Origin: Chelonoidis abingdonii
Taxonomy: Eukaryota; Chordata; Testudines; Testudinidae
Direction of reading: 5' to 3'
Assembly: GCF_003597395.2 (NCBI RefSeq)
Contig: NC_133777.1
Coordinates: 54,560,428 to 54,624,427, forward strand
DNA: 64,000 bases
Below are positions 1 through 12,770 of the stretch, piece after piece. A model generated the notes under the pieces. The model did not search any database. It was not told where the DNA came from and saw only the letters and a list, made by a program, of their open reading frames with translations. A program made the translations under genes and the position numbers. Position 1 is the stretch's first letter, and every line of letters begins with the position of its first letter.

Positions 1-3000
1 CAGAATGCACAGAGTAGTAACAATTTAGTTGCTAGATAAATATAGAAACTAGTCAAATCAGAGCTGGTCTTTGTTTCACCAGCCTTCCTGGAATGCTATC
101 TGCTGGGTTCCAAATGTAGCCAATTTATGTCCAACATTATCCCACAACTATGAATACAGTGGGCCTGGGACACTAAGAAACCATTGATGCTAACTGGCAA
201 AGAGTTCACCATTCTCTAAAACAACTCCTAACAGGCCTGATAAACTCACTACACCTAGCACTTCCCTTCCATAAAACTTAGCCATAAAGAATGTCATGTG
301 AGGTCTTAAATGAAAGTCAGGATCACATTGGTCACTAATATAATTTTAAAATGTGTGTACAAATACAATGTAATATGTGTGTGTGTAGTTGTGTACACAC
401 AGAAAATATGTTCCTAAAAGTTTAAATCAAGGCAGCGATGCGAGGTTGACAAATAGGTTTCTGCCCAACAGAGGATGCATATTTACCTATCTGCCTCTGT
501 TGACATGTAAATTAAGCATTGTAAACCTATACAATGGAAGCCCTATTTGCATACAAAGTCAATATGAGGATGTGAAGCTAGCAAGCCAGGTAATAAACCT
601 GGAGAGTCATCCTTACTCTGGGGACCATCAATGAATGGGAGGGAGCGGGGGATATAAGATGGCAAACAAACACCTCTTTATCCTGCACCTGAGGAAGTAA
701 TTGGGCCGTGTGACTGCATTCATGAAAACAGGATCCCAGCCTACCCTGGTTGGAAGCAATGTGGAGATACATTTGGGTGAGATTTGATTACTTTTAGACA
801 TGTGGTTAGCCTGTTATACTTAAGTTTAGTCTCTAGAAAGTGTGTATTTACTTTGTTTTTATGTGTAACATTTGTTTCCATGATCCTTAAATTTTAGCCT
901 TTGATGATAAACTTATGATTTCATTATAAACATACCACAGTGCTGTGATGTTATATGGGATATATTCATTAATTGAATCAAACAAGCTGATGTGTGCACT
1001 GTCCCTGGTACAAACCAGGTGTTTCAGTGATTGGCCAGTGACAGGGGCTGGATATGACAGCGGAAATCTTCAAAGAAACTTGGGTGCACCTCTTGTTAAC
1101 CTGCAAAGCAAAATGAGAGCTAGCATGGCTCTGAGGAGATTGGGTGGATAACAGGCTAGAGACATCAGGGCGATGACACCCAATTAAGCACCAGCAAGTC
1201 TCTGTCTTTCTCTCACTGGAGGCAGGAGAGTAACAAAATGTGACTCTCAGTCCTGGGAACTCCAAGAAAGTACCACAGAGCCAAGGGATTGTGAGACAGG
1301 TTAATGAGATGATTCACTGGGACGCAGCCCAAATGTAACTGTACTTATTTTACACATGTATAAACTGTTCATGTCTGTGTCCATGTCTAACCTCACCAGC
1401 TATCTGCTGCAGAAGTGGAGACTTGTTTCTGCATCCTTTCAGCCCTAGCAATCAATGTATATTTTCTAGGCTATTTTTGTAAGATAAAGGACTAGACACC
1501 TACTCAGTTTAAAAATGAAAGTTGGGATTCAGTTTTCCATTTCTAGTTCCCGCAAAGAAGGCAGTCTCGTGGCCCTGGGTCCATGGGCTGGCTTTGATGA
1601 AACAATGCCTCTTGTGGTCTTATATGAAGCTTCAAACTAAATTCTCTTGAAATATACATTATATAAAAAATAAAATGTGTATAGGCTGCAAAATTTACCC
1701 ACTAGTACTAATATGTAGATAAGTGATCCTTTTGAATTTTGTGGGGCTGCTCACATGAGTAAGGATTTGTGGGACTGACCTCTATTTTTCTTCCACTCAG
1801 CTGTAGAATTTTAGAGGGATGCTTTTTAATTAAGATTAATTATTCTGATACTTTCCATAAGCAAAATTTTGCAAAGCAGTTATAACATTATCTTGCATGA
1901 TATTTGTCTTGCCTTATAAAAGGTGTTCCATCAATGTCAGAAAATCTCCCTCTGTGGGTCCCAATGAAACCTCACAAACATTTAAAACCCATTAGTGACT
2001 CCCCTACTGGAGAGGAAGTAGATTTAATTGGGAGTCAATACACATTTTAAACCTCACTACAAAAAAAAAAATCATCTCAGGATCTGAGTATGATTAACAG
2101 AAAAATCTTTCTACAGCACTACAAGGAATAATTAAGCTGTAAATTTAGTCTTTGTTTGCCAAATGAGAAACAATATTTTTACTGTAGGCTTCTCCCCCCC
2201 AACTTTATCTGTCTGGATAAATATAATTAGGTAATGGATGATAGTTTGTTAGCATTTTATTATATGTGTTTGCAAGGGCATTAAGAGTAATCATAAAATG
2301 CACAACAAATATTGTAGGTGTTCAGATTTTCAGCAGTCGAGAACGTGACTTTTTCAAATCAGATGGGACTGGGACATGTATTCTTACAAATTAACTCTTC
2401 CTCTATTCAGAACAGGAACTGAGATACTTCTGGCTCAGCTGATTTACATACACTAATTGCTAGTTCCCATTAAGCACTGGGTGGTCACCTACTCAGTAAA
2501 ATTCATAAATTAATATTTTTACAGAGCTATTATTCACAGATAGCAGGAAACAATCATAATAACTTTACACTTGGTTTCTAGCAATGGAACTGAATAATCC
2601 TTTCATTTATCAGGCTGTTCAATGCTTTGCTATTCAAACAACTTGATCCAGTTAAGCTGTGTAAAATCTGGAAGTGAGAGTATATGTATACATACATCTA
2701 TGTATGTATTAGAGTAAAAGTTTCGTGTAGACAGTGATGGGAATATTTAACTTCATGTGAGCTATTCAAAAAATAAAGTTTTCTTAGCTTAAGTGACTCA
2801 CTTATCTGGTTGGGAAATAATTATGTTTATATTTTGCTGCTGAATCTTTAAAGCAGATTGAATTATCCATATACAGAACCTACAAGAATAATTCATATTT
2901 ATGGCTAATTCAGTTCAAAGGAAGATCTGAAACCTGTAATATTTGTAAAATTCCTGCAGCTGAACTTCTCTAAGTAGTCATTTAAGAGCCTAGTTCATTA

Positions 3001-4624
3001 ACATATGGCTTATTTGTATCGGAATCAATGCACAGCTGACAAACCAGGCCCAGATATCAGAGGCACAATATGCCATGCCAGCTTTTGACAATTGAAAGCC
3101 ATTTATTTCACAAAAAGAAAAGATGATCGGAAATTGAAGTCATAGCACAATTGACATGATGTGCATACATATTATACCATAAGGTTAGATGTATATTCAC
3201 ATCGCCACTTTGGCCCAAACTCAGCAAGGTCTTTAAGAACTAATCTTTAAGCAAGTGAATATTCCTATTGGCTCTAATGGAATTGCTCATGTGCTTAAGT
3301 TCTGTGGTGAACAGGGACTTTTATGCAGGACTATTTTATGCCCCCTCTCTCCTGTCATACTAGACTTTATAATGTGCTTGTGCACAGCAGAAGTGAAGAC
3401 AAAACCTTTTACACTAAAAGGACTGTGCTCTCTCTCTCTCTCAGAAGACACTTATGGCTCATGAAAAGCGCAAACTTGACAGTCCTGGCAACTGAATAGG
3501 TTCAATGGCTGGGCAAACTTCCCGACAGTGCCCTACTAAAGTATTTCAACTGTTGTCTAGAGGGATTATTTCTAGGAGAGGACAGTTAATTAATTCTATC
3601 TTTGGCCTCTGTTCAGATTAACAAGTTTGTGAGGTAATGCAGTGGCATATTTTGTTATATGGAGAATTCATGTGGGTCAAACTGAAAGGCAGCCTTCATG
3701 AGAACCATTTCTACTTAATCTCATCTATCTGGATCCCAGCAAGTTTCATACAGCTCTATTAAAATATCATCATCATATTACAGTTAATGGACCCTCAATG
3801 TTTTTTTAACAGAAAGTCACCATGAACGCATTTTTTTAAATGACTGCCGAATTTTGGGTGCCTGATTTTTGAGACACTTTGGATAGATTTTCAGATCTGT
3901 TGAACAGTAGTGTCTTTCTTTGACTATGACTAGAGCTGATTGGAAACATTTGGAATACACTGTTGATTCTGACCAAATTTTGTTTAAAATGAAATATTTC
4001 AACAGTGTAAAAATGCTTCATTTCAACATTTTCAGAGCAGGTTATTTTTATTCTTCAGTTCAAGATGTCTTTGAAATTAAATTGGTTTTTGTATACATTG
4101 TTTTTTTAAAAAAAAGGTCAAAAATCAGAAAAAAAAATGTTTCAATTTTATCAAAAGAAAATACTTTCCCTGACTCTGAACTAATGTTTTCTGAGTTTTG
4201 TTTTGCAGGAAATTTCTAAATGTTGTGTTCATTACATTTCAGAATAGGAAACCATTTTGAAATCTCATAATTTCATGGCAAATGGATTCTGAGTATTGGA
4301 GTGTCTTCAGTGGCTTTGAATGTTGCAGGTAGAAAATTGTCTATGGCAAAAAAAATTGTAATTTTCAGAGGAAGCTAGTGAACAAAAGCAGCAAACAGGA
4401 ATTTCACAAGGGAGTTCTACAGGTGAAGGAGCAGTGACTGTGTGACCACTGGGCTGAGTTTGCTGTCTGGGTTTGTTTGTGGTGGTGGTGGTGGCCGCTG
4501 TGTGCTTGCTTGCTTCCCATGTGCCTGCTTGATTGAAGTTTATAGTGTGGTCTGTCTGTGGGGCTGTGTGCTGAGGCTAGTGGCCTACTAGGCAAGACTG
4601 AGTGCTTCCCAATGGGGCTCTCTC
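1..4624. other. Intergenic DNA, no gene seen
   Basis: AT-rich non-coding sequence. Short open frames occur on both strands but none shows a recognisable protein, codon bias or splice structure. It holds small simple repeats (a GT-rich patch near 370-400, a CT run near 3429-3443, a GGT/GTG run near 4480-4494). A T/A-rich stretch at about 3850-4350, with recurring TTTTCA/TGAAA words, resembles the degenerate inverted MITE-like repeats seen again near 23.8 and 59.7 kb. Nothing else is supported. Confidence 0.7.
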
Positions 4625-5795
4625 CTGCCATCCTTTTGATCTCTAATCCCTTTAGGGTCCCCTGACAAGGGAGTAGGGTTAATTTAGGGAGAACCAGGGC
4701 TTTAAAAAGACAGTCCTAAGGGACAAAAGGACCTAGTAAACAGGGGAGTTTTGTAAGGGAGCAAGAGAGCCAGATGCACCTAACAAACATTCTGTAAACT
4801 AAGGCCACTAACACCGCCCCCCCCCCCGCACACACACACCTATTCTCAAACAACACACAAATAATAATTAAACAAAAAACTCTGCAAGAGTAAAAATCAT
4901 GCAGAAGTCCAGCAGCAGAGTGGGGACTAGCCAGTGTATTGCACTGAATGCACCTTATAGACAGATAGCCTCTGTGTGCATTTGGTGCAAGGACCTCATG
5001 GCCCTCAGAGACTGAGTATGGGTTCTTGAGACCAGAGTGGCTGAACTGGAAAAGATAAGGAATACAGCGAGGTACACAGGAGAGACCTTCTGGGACACAG
5101 TAGAGAAGTCCCATCTCCTGTCTTGACAGCCTCTATGCTGTCCAGGAAGGTGAAAGTCTTGGGCAAGGAGATCATCAAGCTGGAGTGGAGAGAAACAGTC
5201 CCTTAGTTGGAACCTCCTTCCAGCTGGTTTTGTGGCATGTAAGATTAAAAAGGTGGTGGTGGAGTTTTGAAACTAAGGGCTGAGGAAAAGCCTACAGATG
5301 CAGAGGGACACACCGTTCAGACAAACGCATTCCCTAGAGGATGATTTATTAAAGGGGATACTCTATAGCCGGGTAAAGAAGAGAGGATAGAAATTAATTA
5401 AGTGCAGGTTGGAACTGAAAAGAAATAGTCAATTACATCACATGAAGGCAGACAACTAAATATTGACAAACTTTATAAGTGCTCATATACAAATACAAGA
5501 AGTCTAAATACTGAAGGCCAAAAGTATAACTGGGTTCAAAAATGAATTAGATAAATTTATGGAGGATCGGGCCATCAATAGCTAGTAGCCAAGATGGTCA
5601 GGGTTGCAACCCCATGGCATGGGTGTCCCTAAACCTTTGACTGCCAGAAGCTGGGACAGGATGGCAGTGGATGGATCACTCAAAATTGCCCTGTTCTGTT
5701 CATTCCCTCTGAAGCACCTGGCATCGGCCCCTGTCGGTAGACAGGATACTGGGCTAGATGGACCACTGGTCTGACCTAATATCGCTGTTCTTGTG
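4625..5795 (+). mobile_element. CR1 LINE, internally deleted, + strand
   Basis: Three blocks typical of different parts of one CR1 follow each other. At 4920-5110 a broken reading frame has the CR1 ORF1 look: a Cys-containing segment (CIALNAPYRQ), then a short coiled-coil (VAELEKIRNTARY) interrupted by a TGA. At 5465-5510 is the start of the ORF2 endonuclease region. From about 5525 the sequence jumps to the CR1 3' end, including the characteristic GATACTGGGCTAGATGGACC motif, and stops near 5795. Almost all of ORF2, including reverse transcriptase, is missing. The 3' end is certain from its match to a second copy at 20.24-20.57 kb; assigning the 5' block to the same insertion is inference from order and orientation. 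Confidence 0.7.
4802..4838. repeat. Poly-C and CA microsatellite
   Basis: A run of about a dozen C followed by a short CA dinucleotide repeat, lying within the 5' block of the deleted CR1. Confidence 0.9.
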
Positions 5796-6139
5796 TAGAA
5801 AGCTGGTTTGTGGGGGAAAAAATTGTAATTTTCTGGGGAAGGTGCATCATAGGGAAGTTTATCTGGCTGCCTTTCTCTCTGTATCTCTTTCTCTGAATTT
5901 GGAGATAGTGGCAAAAGAGAAACTCCCACAGCATTTGGAGATGGTTTTGAGGATTGAGGTTATCATACTCAGTCTGGAAAATGACATCTTAGAGCACAAG
6001 CATAGGAAATAAGGTTATGTGGGAACAAAGGACAGCCTGAGATCAGCTACAGTGCTGTGCTTGTGGTTAGGGCTTACCTAGTATGCAGCAAGATTCATGG
6101 AAATTGAAGGCAGGGCTGCTATGCTCCCATGTCTATAAA
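5796..6139. other. Intergenic spacer
   Basis: No gene, repeat or motif recognised between the CR1 3' end and the next interspersed repeat. Confidence 0.6.
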
Positions 6140-7310
6140 TTCATGTGTAATGGTTTGCCCCTGTCCCGCCGAGGTGCCACCTGATGTACTGAGCCTGCTG
6201 GTTCCACCAGTGTGGGTTCCCTTACACTGTCCTGCTGAGCCAGGCCCTCAGGTAGGGCCACACCCAGCTGCAGAAAGACACAGACACTGAGACCAGCACT
6301 TTGTGGAAAGACTCAGCTTGGGAATCGCCCAGCACTCAAGTGCACGCCCCCTGTGCAGTGTAAACCCAAAATTGTATTGTCTTGTGCTGCACAGAAAACT
6401 GTACAGCATAAGCTCATGACATTCGCTCCCTTCCTCAATGTGGAGGAAAATGTGCACAGCTTTTTGCCCTCCAGGTATGAATTGCACAAACTGGTTTATA
6501 GAAAATAAAAACAAGATTATTAACTATAAAGGATAGATTTTAAATGATGATAAGGGATAGCAAAAAGATCAAAGTAGATTACTGAATAAATAAAACAAAA
6601 TATGCAAACTAAGCATAATACACAAAAGAAACTACCAAAACTAGTAGTTTCTCACCCTAAATGTTGTTTTAAGCAGGTTGCAGAGTTTCTGGTAGATGAA
6701 CTGCTCTTGCTATTTAAAACTCGGGATATTTTTTTCTAGCCAGAGTCCAGTCCTTTCTTCTCCGGGAGATGTTTTCAGCAGTCATCTTGGGCAGGGATTC
6801 AGTGAAGAACAAACCAAGATTAACTCACTTCCCTGCCTTAAATAGGATTTACATTTGGGGGGAATTCTTTCTTTCCCAGTTTGGTCCTCACCCCCTATTA
6901 ATGGAAAAATACTAGTAGGCCAAGATGGGGTCCAGTACCAGGTGACATGATCACATGACACTGCACTGTTAAAGCAGATCCCAGGAAGCTTCTCAAGAAG
7001 ATGGCAGATTAGCATCTTCAAAGTCCTATTTTGCTCCCTAATGGCCCATTGACTAACCAGCCAGACTGATTGCATTTTGTCTGGAGCACGTTCCCCTGGT
7101 GCAAACACTTTTGTAATTGTTACATAGTCAATATTTCTAACTTCAGATACAGAAATGATACAAATAGGATAATCACAGTCAGTAAATCATAACCTTTCCA
7201 ATGATCTCACATCTCCTATCTTGCATAGAACACATCTTAGTTATGCCATATTCATATCATGACAAGATCTCTATGAAGAATATGGGGCACAGGGTCACAG
7301 CATGTTTTCC
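6140..7310 (-). repeat. Long interspersed repeat, LTR-like
   Basis: A block of about 1.2 kb whose wording (for example the AAGATTATTAACTATAAAGG segment near 6510 and the reverse-strand start near 7310) I recognise as a high-copy repeat of turtle genomes, reading on the minus strand. It has a GC-rich end (6150-6450) and an A-rich middle (6490-6650), as LTRs often do. I could not find a convincing target-site duplication or clean TG...CA ends, so the class (LTR) and both borders are uncertain. No retroviral coding sequence is present. Confidence 0.4.
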
Positions 7311-7811
7311 AATAAACCCTCTGTTTTCAGTTAGCTACAGCCCATCGTAAAGACACAGTGAAATTGGGTATGAGTTAAAGTTGTTAACCAATGCATGAAG
7401 AGTTCGAAAGCTCTTGCAGACATAGTGAAAATGGAGTAATGCAAACATGCAATTTTTTTGACAGTTTAATTGCTAGAGAGCTTTAAGCTATAAAGGGTTA
7501 GGTCAGCAAACAACACAAAGGATGAATTTCCTGGCGTCTGATTTGCTCAGGGAAAATCAGATCTTTTCAATCTACCATCTTTTTGAAATGTTTATGCTTT
7601 AGTGTAAAGGCCATAAATTAGTCATACAAGCGAAAATATTATTCCCTTTATTAGAAAAAGTTAAAGTCAAGTTAACAATATTACCAATTTGTTGAAACTT
7701 GAATGCATTCTATGACCAATGTTTTTTAATAAGAACTGTAAATAACAGACCATTTTGGAATATAAGAAATGATCCCTTCCAAATTCTAATGATTTCTCGT
7801 TTTAGTTATAG
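7311..7811. other. Intergenic spacer
   Basis: AT-rich non-coding DNA between two repeats, with nothing recognisable. Confidence 0.6.
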
Positions 7812-7968
7812 CAGTGATTCTCAACCTGTTTACCATTGTAGGCCACATATGCAGGTCTCTGTGTTATGTGAGCTGCATCCACACAATATATATACTACCT
7901 GTATAGCCCTGAGGATGTCACATGGGTGGCAGCTGTGTGCTGATTAGGCCACGGGTTGAGAACCACTG
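7812..7968. mobile_element. hAT (Charlie-like) MITE with 8-bp TSD
   Basis: A 157-bp non-autonomous element. The left end CAGTGATTCTCAACCTG and the right end GGGTTGAGAACCACTG form the terminal inverted repeats typical of hAT/Charlie elements. The flanking octamers AGTTATAG (7804-7811) and AGTTAGGG (7969-7976) agree at 6 of 8 positions, as expected for a decayed 8-bp hAT target-site duplication. There is no transposase; the short open frame across it is chance. Confidence 0.85.
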
Positions 7969-7976
7969 AGTTAGGG

Positions 7977-8585
7977 CAATAGAGAGTTTAAAAAATTCAT
8001 TCTTACAGTGTATAGATCATTTTAAAGAATTAGAATAAAATTCTGGAGTGAGTCCATTCATTTAATGCATAGAAGTATGATAGTCCAGCTTTCCTCATCT
8101 TATACGGAAGGTTGATTTCCCCCCTCCCCACCCTGCCCCTTATCATTTCCTTGGTTTTTGGTTTCCAACCAAAAAAGTTTTCTTTTCACTCATTTAGTCT
8201 CCTGGTCCTTCTCTTCAAGTGAGAGTATTGCTGCCCCAACTAATCAGAAATCATGAATCAGGCTCCCCAAAGTCATGAAACTGACTTAAAATAATGAGAT
8301 TATTTTAAAATAATAAATGTTGTGTTAAAAATTTTGCCTTCTGGATATTTTTTTTTACAATGAAAGTAAAAATTTTTACATAATCACATGACTCCAGACG
8401 CTGTAACTTAAAAAATAATCAAAATATTGCAAGATTCATGACAAAGTCGCAAGAGTTGGAAGCACCATAGTCACACATTTGCTTTCTTTATAAATGGTTA
8501 CATTAACTGTGGCACTAATATAAAACATTTTTTTCCAATACACAAAGAGGAACCATCTCTTTTCACACAGAATGAGCTTTAGTTG
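7977..8585. repeat. Spacer with old degenerate repeat
   Basis: Mostly AT-rich. The part from about 8215 to 8460, with TCATGAAACTGACTTAAAAT and TTATTTTAAAATAATAAATG, resembles an old unclassified repeat family I recall from reptile genomes. Borders are not definable by eye. Confidence 0.35.
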
Positions 8586-9848
8586 TGTAAGCAGAGTCAG
8601 GATGAGCTGTACCCTGACATCTGGTGGTGAATTATGGGAAGTGTGGAAAGAATGTCTGGAATGTGAAATCTCAAATATTTGCATAGGCACGCCTACCCCA
8701 TCCCAGACTGCCGAGCTGTGGGACTGCTTTGTGACAGAAATGACTCAACCTCAGTTGGGTGGTACTTGCTAGACAAGGGACATGGGTTCCAAAACCCTGT
8801 GAATAGAGAGAGGTTGGGGACAGGTATTTGTGCCTGGTGGTGCAGGCTCCTTGTGGAGCTAGAAGCACCAGTTGCACCCCCTCCTCTCTCCACTGTGGAA
8901 TGTCAGAGTTTTTTTTTTATTCCCTTAAGACTCTAGATACAGGTTGCTGAGCTGAACTCACTTTGGGCTAATGGTGCACTAGCACTGGGCTCCCCTACTA
9001 TGTGCTGAGATCACTAAGAGCTGAAATCACAAAAGAGCTGAAATTACTGAGCTGGGAGCACTGAGTACTGTGCTAACTAGTGGGGGAGCCTGAAGCTATA
9101 CTGTGGAACAGAGCAGCTGGCGGAGTGGAGCAGTTTATGGGGATGGCTGGAGCGGACCACAGGACAGCTGGTGGAGTGGAGCGGCTGGCAGAGCGGAGTA
9201 GCTGTGGGGCGTGTGGAGCAGCCCACAGAGCGAGCGGAGCCGAGCAGTTTGCTGGGACAACTGGAGCAGCTCACGAGGCAGCTGGTGGAGCGGAGCAGTT
9301 TTTGAGGACGGCCGGAGGAGCAGAGTGGAGTGGCTGGTAAGGCGGAGCAGTTCGTGGAGAAGGCGGAAGCAGAACCCACGGAGAGGCAGGGCAGTTGGCC
9401 CTGGACCACGTAAGGTGCCCCTTTCACCCAGGCTGGGGGGAGGGACCTCTACAGATAGACTCTTGAATTTTGGGGTGGCATTGACCAGAGACTTTTGGGT
9501 TGTTGGACTTTGGAGTGATTGGACTTAAGACCCTAAGGGGAAAAGGACATTGCCAAATGTACTTGGGGGTGGTTATGGTTTGTGTTATAATTCTGTTTGT
9601 GGTGTTTCTCCAATGGGATGCCGCATTGATTCCTTCCTTTATTAAAAAGATTTTGCTACACTCAGGCTCCGTGCCTGCGAGAGGGGAAATATTGCCTCCT
9701 AGAGGCGCCCAGGAGGGTGTGGTATGTAAGTGTCCCAGGTCACTCGGTGGGGGCTCGAGCCAGTTGTGCATGGTGTTATTGAAACGGAACCCCTGGATAC
9801 TGAACCCGGCCCTTGTTGCTGCCAACTCAGAGGGGCAGAAGGGTTACA
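8586..9848 (+). mobile_element. Solo LTR (1,263 bp), TSD GTTG
   Basis: The block starts TGTAAG and ends TTACA, the inverted TG...CA ends of an LTR, and is flanked by GTTG at 8582-8585 and 9849-9852, which fits a 4-bp integration duplication (AGTTG if one terminal base is shared). A polyadenylation-like ATTAAA lies at 9641-9646, followed by a GC-rich U5-like segment. The middle (about 9100-9400) is a degenerate minisatellite built from variants of GGAGCAGTTTG and GGCAGCTGGTGGAG. There is no internal coding region and no second LTR, so it is a recombined solo LTR. Gypsy-type or endogenous retroviral origin cannot be decided here. The long open frames across it have no homology and reflect GC-rich repeats. 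Confidence 0.8.
9100..9400 (+). repeat. Degenerate minisatellite inside solo LTR
   Basis: Imperfect tandem units rich in GGAGC, GCAGCTGG and GGAGCAGTT recur about every 30-50 bases. Repetition without stops creates open frames on both strands that look protein-like (Gly/Ala/Trp/Ser-rich) but are not genes. Confidence 0.75.
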
Positions 9849-9852
9849 GTTG

Positions 9853-11599
9853 TTTTTAGAGAACAAAACAAGAAGAAACAAAAGTAAAGTCTTTGCAAAA
9901 GAATAAAGTGCTTCTCTGTGTATCTGATTACACCTGAACTCAAAATGACAGCAGCCTCAGCAGTAGGGATTTAAAAGTCCAGGACACAGAAAGCAGGAAA
10001 GTGCCAAGTGGCTAACGTGTTACTTTATTCATGATGAACAGAAATAAGAAATCTTATGAAAATGAACATGGCATTATAACTTGAAACGTCAAACCTCTGG
10101 GAAGAACAAAACAGGTGTTGTTTTCTTTTAAATGTTTTACAACAGCCTGGATCCAATCAAGCAGTCTGCCTGTCTGCTCAGATTCCAATAGTACTGACTC
10201 CTCTCCATAGTACCTGAGCTTCTTCTATGGAAGTTGCACTCATGTAGGAACTGCAGGATCAGACCCTGTGTTTGTAGAAAATATAACAGAATGGAAAGTG
10301 CTTATCCTGAATGTGAGACAGGGTTTTTGTGTCAGATGCCTAGCATGTCTATGAAGGAGGAGATATATCATATTAATGCCCTCCAGCTCCCTACCCTGGG
10401 CTGATAATAAGCTAAAACACTCAGTATTGCCCTTTTTTAGTGCTATCCTTTGTAAAAAGAGTTTTAGCTTTTTATAATTGTCGAAACGCAGAGATTAGTT
10501 TAAATGAACAAAATGTTTATGGAATAAACACTAGCAAAAGCTAGACTGCTCTGCATAGCATAATGGAGTTTTAATGCATTCCTCCTGTCAGCATGGTGTA
10601 TTTGTGTGATAATTTTATGTGACAGTGTAATTAAATTGGAAAACAATTCCCATTTCCTATGTATTTTATCTATTCATCATCATTTATTTCTTTACTTTCT
10701 TGCTCTGCAATAAATATTATTGTAAGGAGAGTTAAATAAGTTAAACCAATGCAATTACTTTTACAGATTGAAATTAACTTCATGTATCAATTTATACTAG
10801 TTTGTATAGAGCACCTACTATTTGCCCTGTACAAATAAATGCATTTGTGGCAGTATATTTATGGTGTCACTACGGTTTCCATGTTTGCATTCCTTTTGAG
10901 TAATGATCTGTGTGTTAAAACTTGACGTTTTAACAGTATTTTCAAACAATTTCATTCATTATCAAATAACCATTTATTACAGTGTGGCAATTTCAAACCA
11001 TTTACTGGACTCTTTAGACATTGCTAAACAATGATTTATCAACCAGTGTGCAAATTTTAATGCTTATCACAGCAAATATAGAAAGTAACATTAAACAGTG
11101 ACTTGACAACAGCTCTGACTAAATTAACTTTTTTTTTTAATCTTGATGAGTCATATTCATAATAGCTAGTTTGCCAGTTTACAAATGCACTGGAAATTGA
11201 GGGCAGTAGACTACATTGCTTCCTTGTGGAAGGTGGTTTTTTTTTAAAAGTTAATTATAAAGTCTGTGTGGCACACTCCGCACATCTTGGTAAGTATTAT
11301 TTCATTTTCTGATAGTGTTACACTGAATAGCCCAGTGCTGATGCAGTTTGTTCTTTCCTTATACTGATCCTTAATGCTTTTCAGGCTAGATTTAGTTCCA
11401 GGTTAGAACATCTGCTTTTGCCAGCAGTAGACAGTCTACCCTGCATGAGCTGCGGTGGTACAAAGGATCTGCAACCTCTGTGCTGCTAAGAGCCCCACAG
11501 GCAATAAGCACAGCATGGGCGGGTTTAAGCACATCTGTGGCCCTCTGGCTGCAAGATTCGGTGCACAAATTTCCATCCCTCACCTTTCCTAAACTCCTG
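9853..11599. other. Intergenic AT-rich DNA
   Basis: No gene or clear transposon. The stretch around 10560-11160 is long, AT-rich and free of recognisable repeats, so it could include old non-coding sequence under constraint, but nothing in it proves that. Confidence 0.6.
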
Positions 11600-12575
11600 G
11601 ACAACTTTTGATCCTTGAGGCTCAGGGAGAGAAAGGTATATATCCAGAATTGATAGGTAAGTTTGTGGAGGGCTTTAGGGGAATACCAGATAGAGGGCTC
11701 TCTGTAAACAGGAGGAGGGGAAACACTGTTATGTACTCATCCTGCATAGCAAACAAGAGGAATCAGAATTACTCATTTATGAGCATAAATTTGATCTAAT
11801 TGGTATTAGTGAAACCTGGTGGGATGATCTGCACAGTTGGAATGTTAAAATCCTATTTAGGAAGGACTGAATAGGCAAAAGAGGAGGAGGCATGGCACTT
11901 GGTCAAAAATGGCATTACTTCTTTCGCAGTCACTGATAACTCAGAAGAAAATGATCTTGAATGCTTATGGGTCAGTGTTTTAACAGATAAAGCATAAGAC
12001 CGGTCTGCCGCAGACCACCAAATCACACTAGGAAACAGGATAACTGACTCCTTCTGTGCCTATCTATAATGTGTAGGGGAAAAAGAATCCTGCGATATGC
12101 TGGGGCATTCTAATTTGAGTGACACGTGCTGGAGGTCTCATGCTCGTATTATAGATGACAGTTTCCTAACTCAAAAAGTGTTACATTCAACATGGAAGAA
12201 TTCTGTATTAGACCTCAAGTTGCCGCACACAGAGGAACTGATCACAGAACAAGAAATTAATGATAACATAGGTACCAATGATCATGACTAGATCACATTT
12301 ATAATGTGCAAATAGAATGAAATCCAAACCACTGATATACATAGATATAAATATTTTCAAAGGGCCAATTTCACAAAGCTAAAAACAATTATGAGCCAAA
12401 TTAGCTGGAAGGAAGGAAGAATTTAATTGGAAAAATGTGAATGATAATTGGCAATTGTTGAAGAACTCTGCACTAGATGCCCCAAAAGCCACAATCAAGG
12501 AAAAAGGCCGTATGGGTTAAAAACAATTTGGTTTAGAGGGGAAGGGAAGTCAGGTATAAAAAATAAAATATAATA

Positions 12576-12770
12576 TACACCTCTACCCCAATATAACACT
12601 GTCCTCGGGAGCCAAAAAATCTTACTGTGTTATAGGTGAAACCACATTATATTGAACTTGCTTTGAGTAAGCACTAGAGTGCGCAGCCCTGTCCCCGCAG
12701 AGCTCTGCTTTACCATGTTATATCTGAATTTGTGTTATATCGGGTCACGTTGTATCAGGGTAGAGGTGTA
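12576..12770. mobile_element. TA-flanked MITE nested in CR1
   Basis: A 195-bp element whose ends TACACCTCTACCC and GGGTAGAGGTGTA are perfect inverted repeats for 12-13 bases and imperfect for about 22. It is bordered on both sides by TA (12574-12575 and 12771-12772), the target duplication of Tc1/mariner-type elements. Removing it restores continuity of the surrounding CR1. There is no transposase. Superfamily is inferred from the TA duplication. Confidence 0.8.

Noticed and set aside
3920..4219. A 99-codon open frame at 3.9-4.2 kb
   Set aside because: Phe/Lys/Ile-rich composition from AT-rich repeat-like DNA; no splice context or homology.
9077..9528. Overlapping open frames on both strands in the 9 kb region
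   Set aside because: They come from a GC-rich minisatellite inside a solo LTR and match no retroelement or cellular protein.
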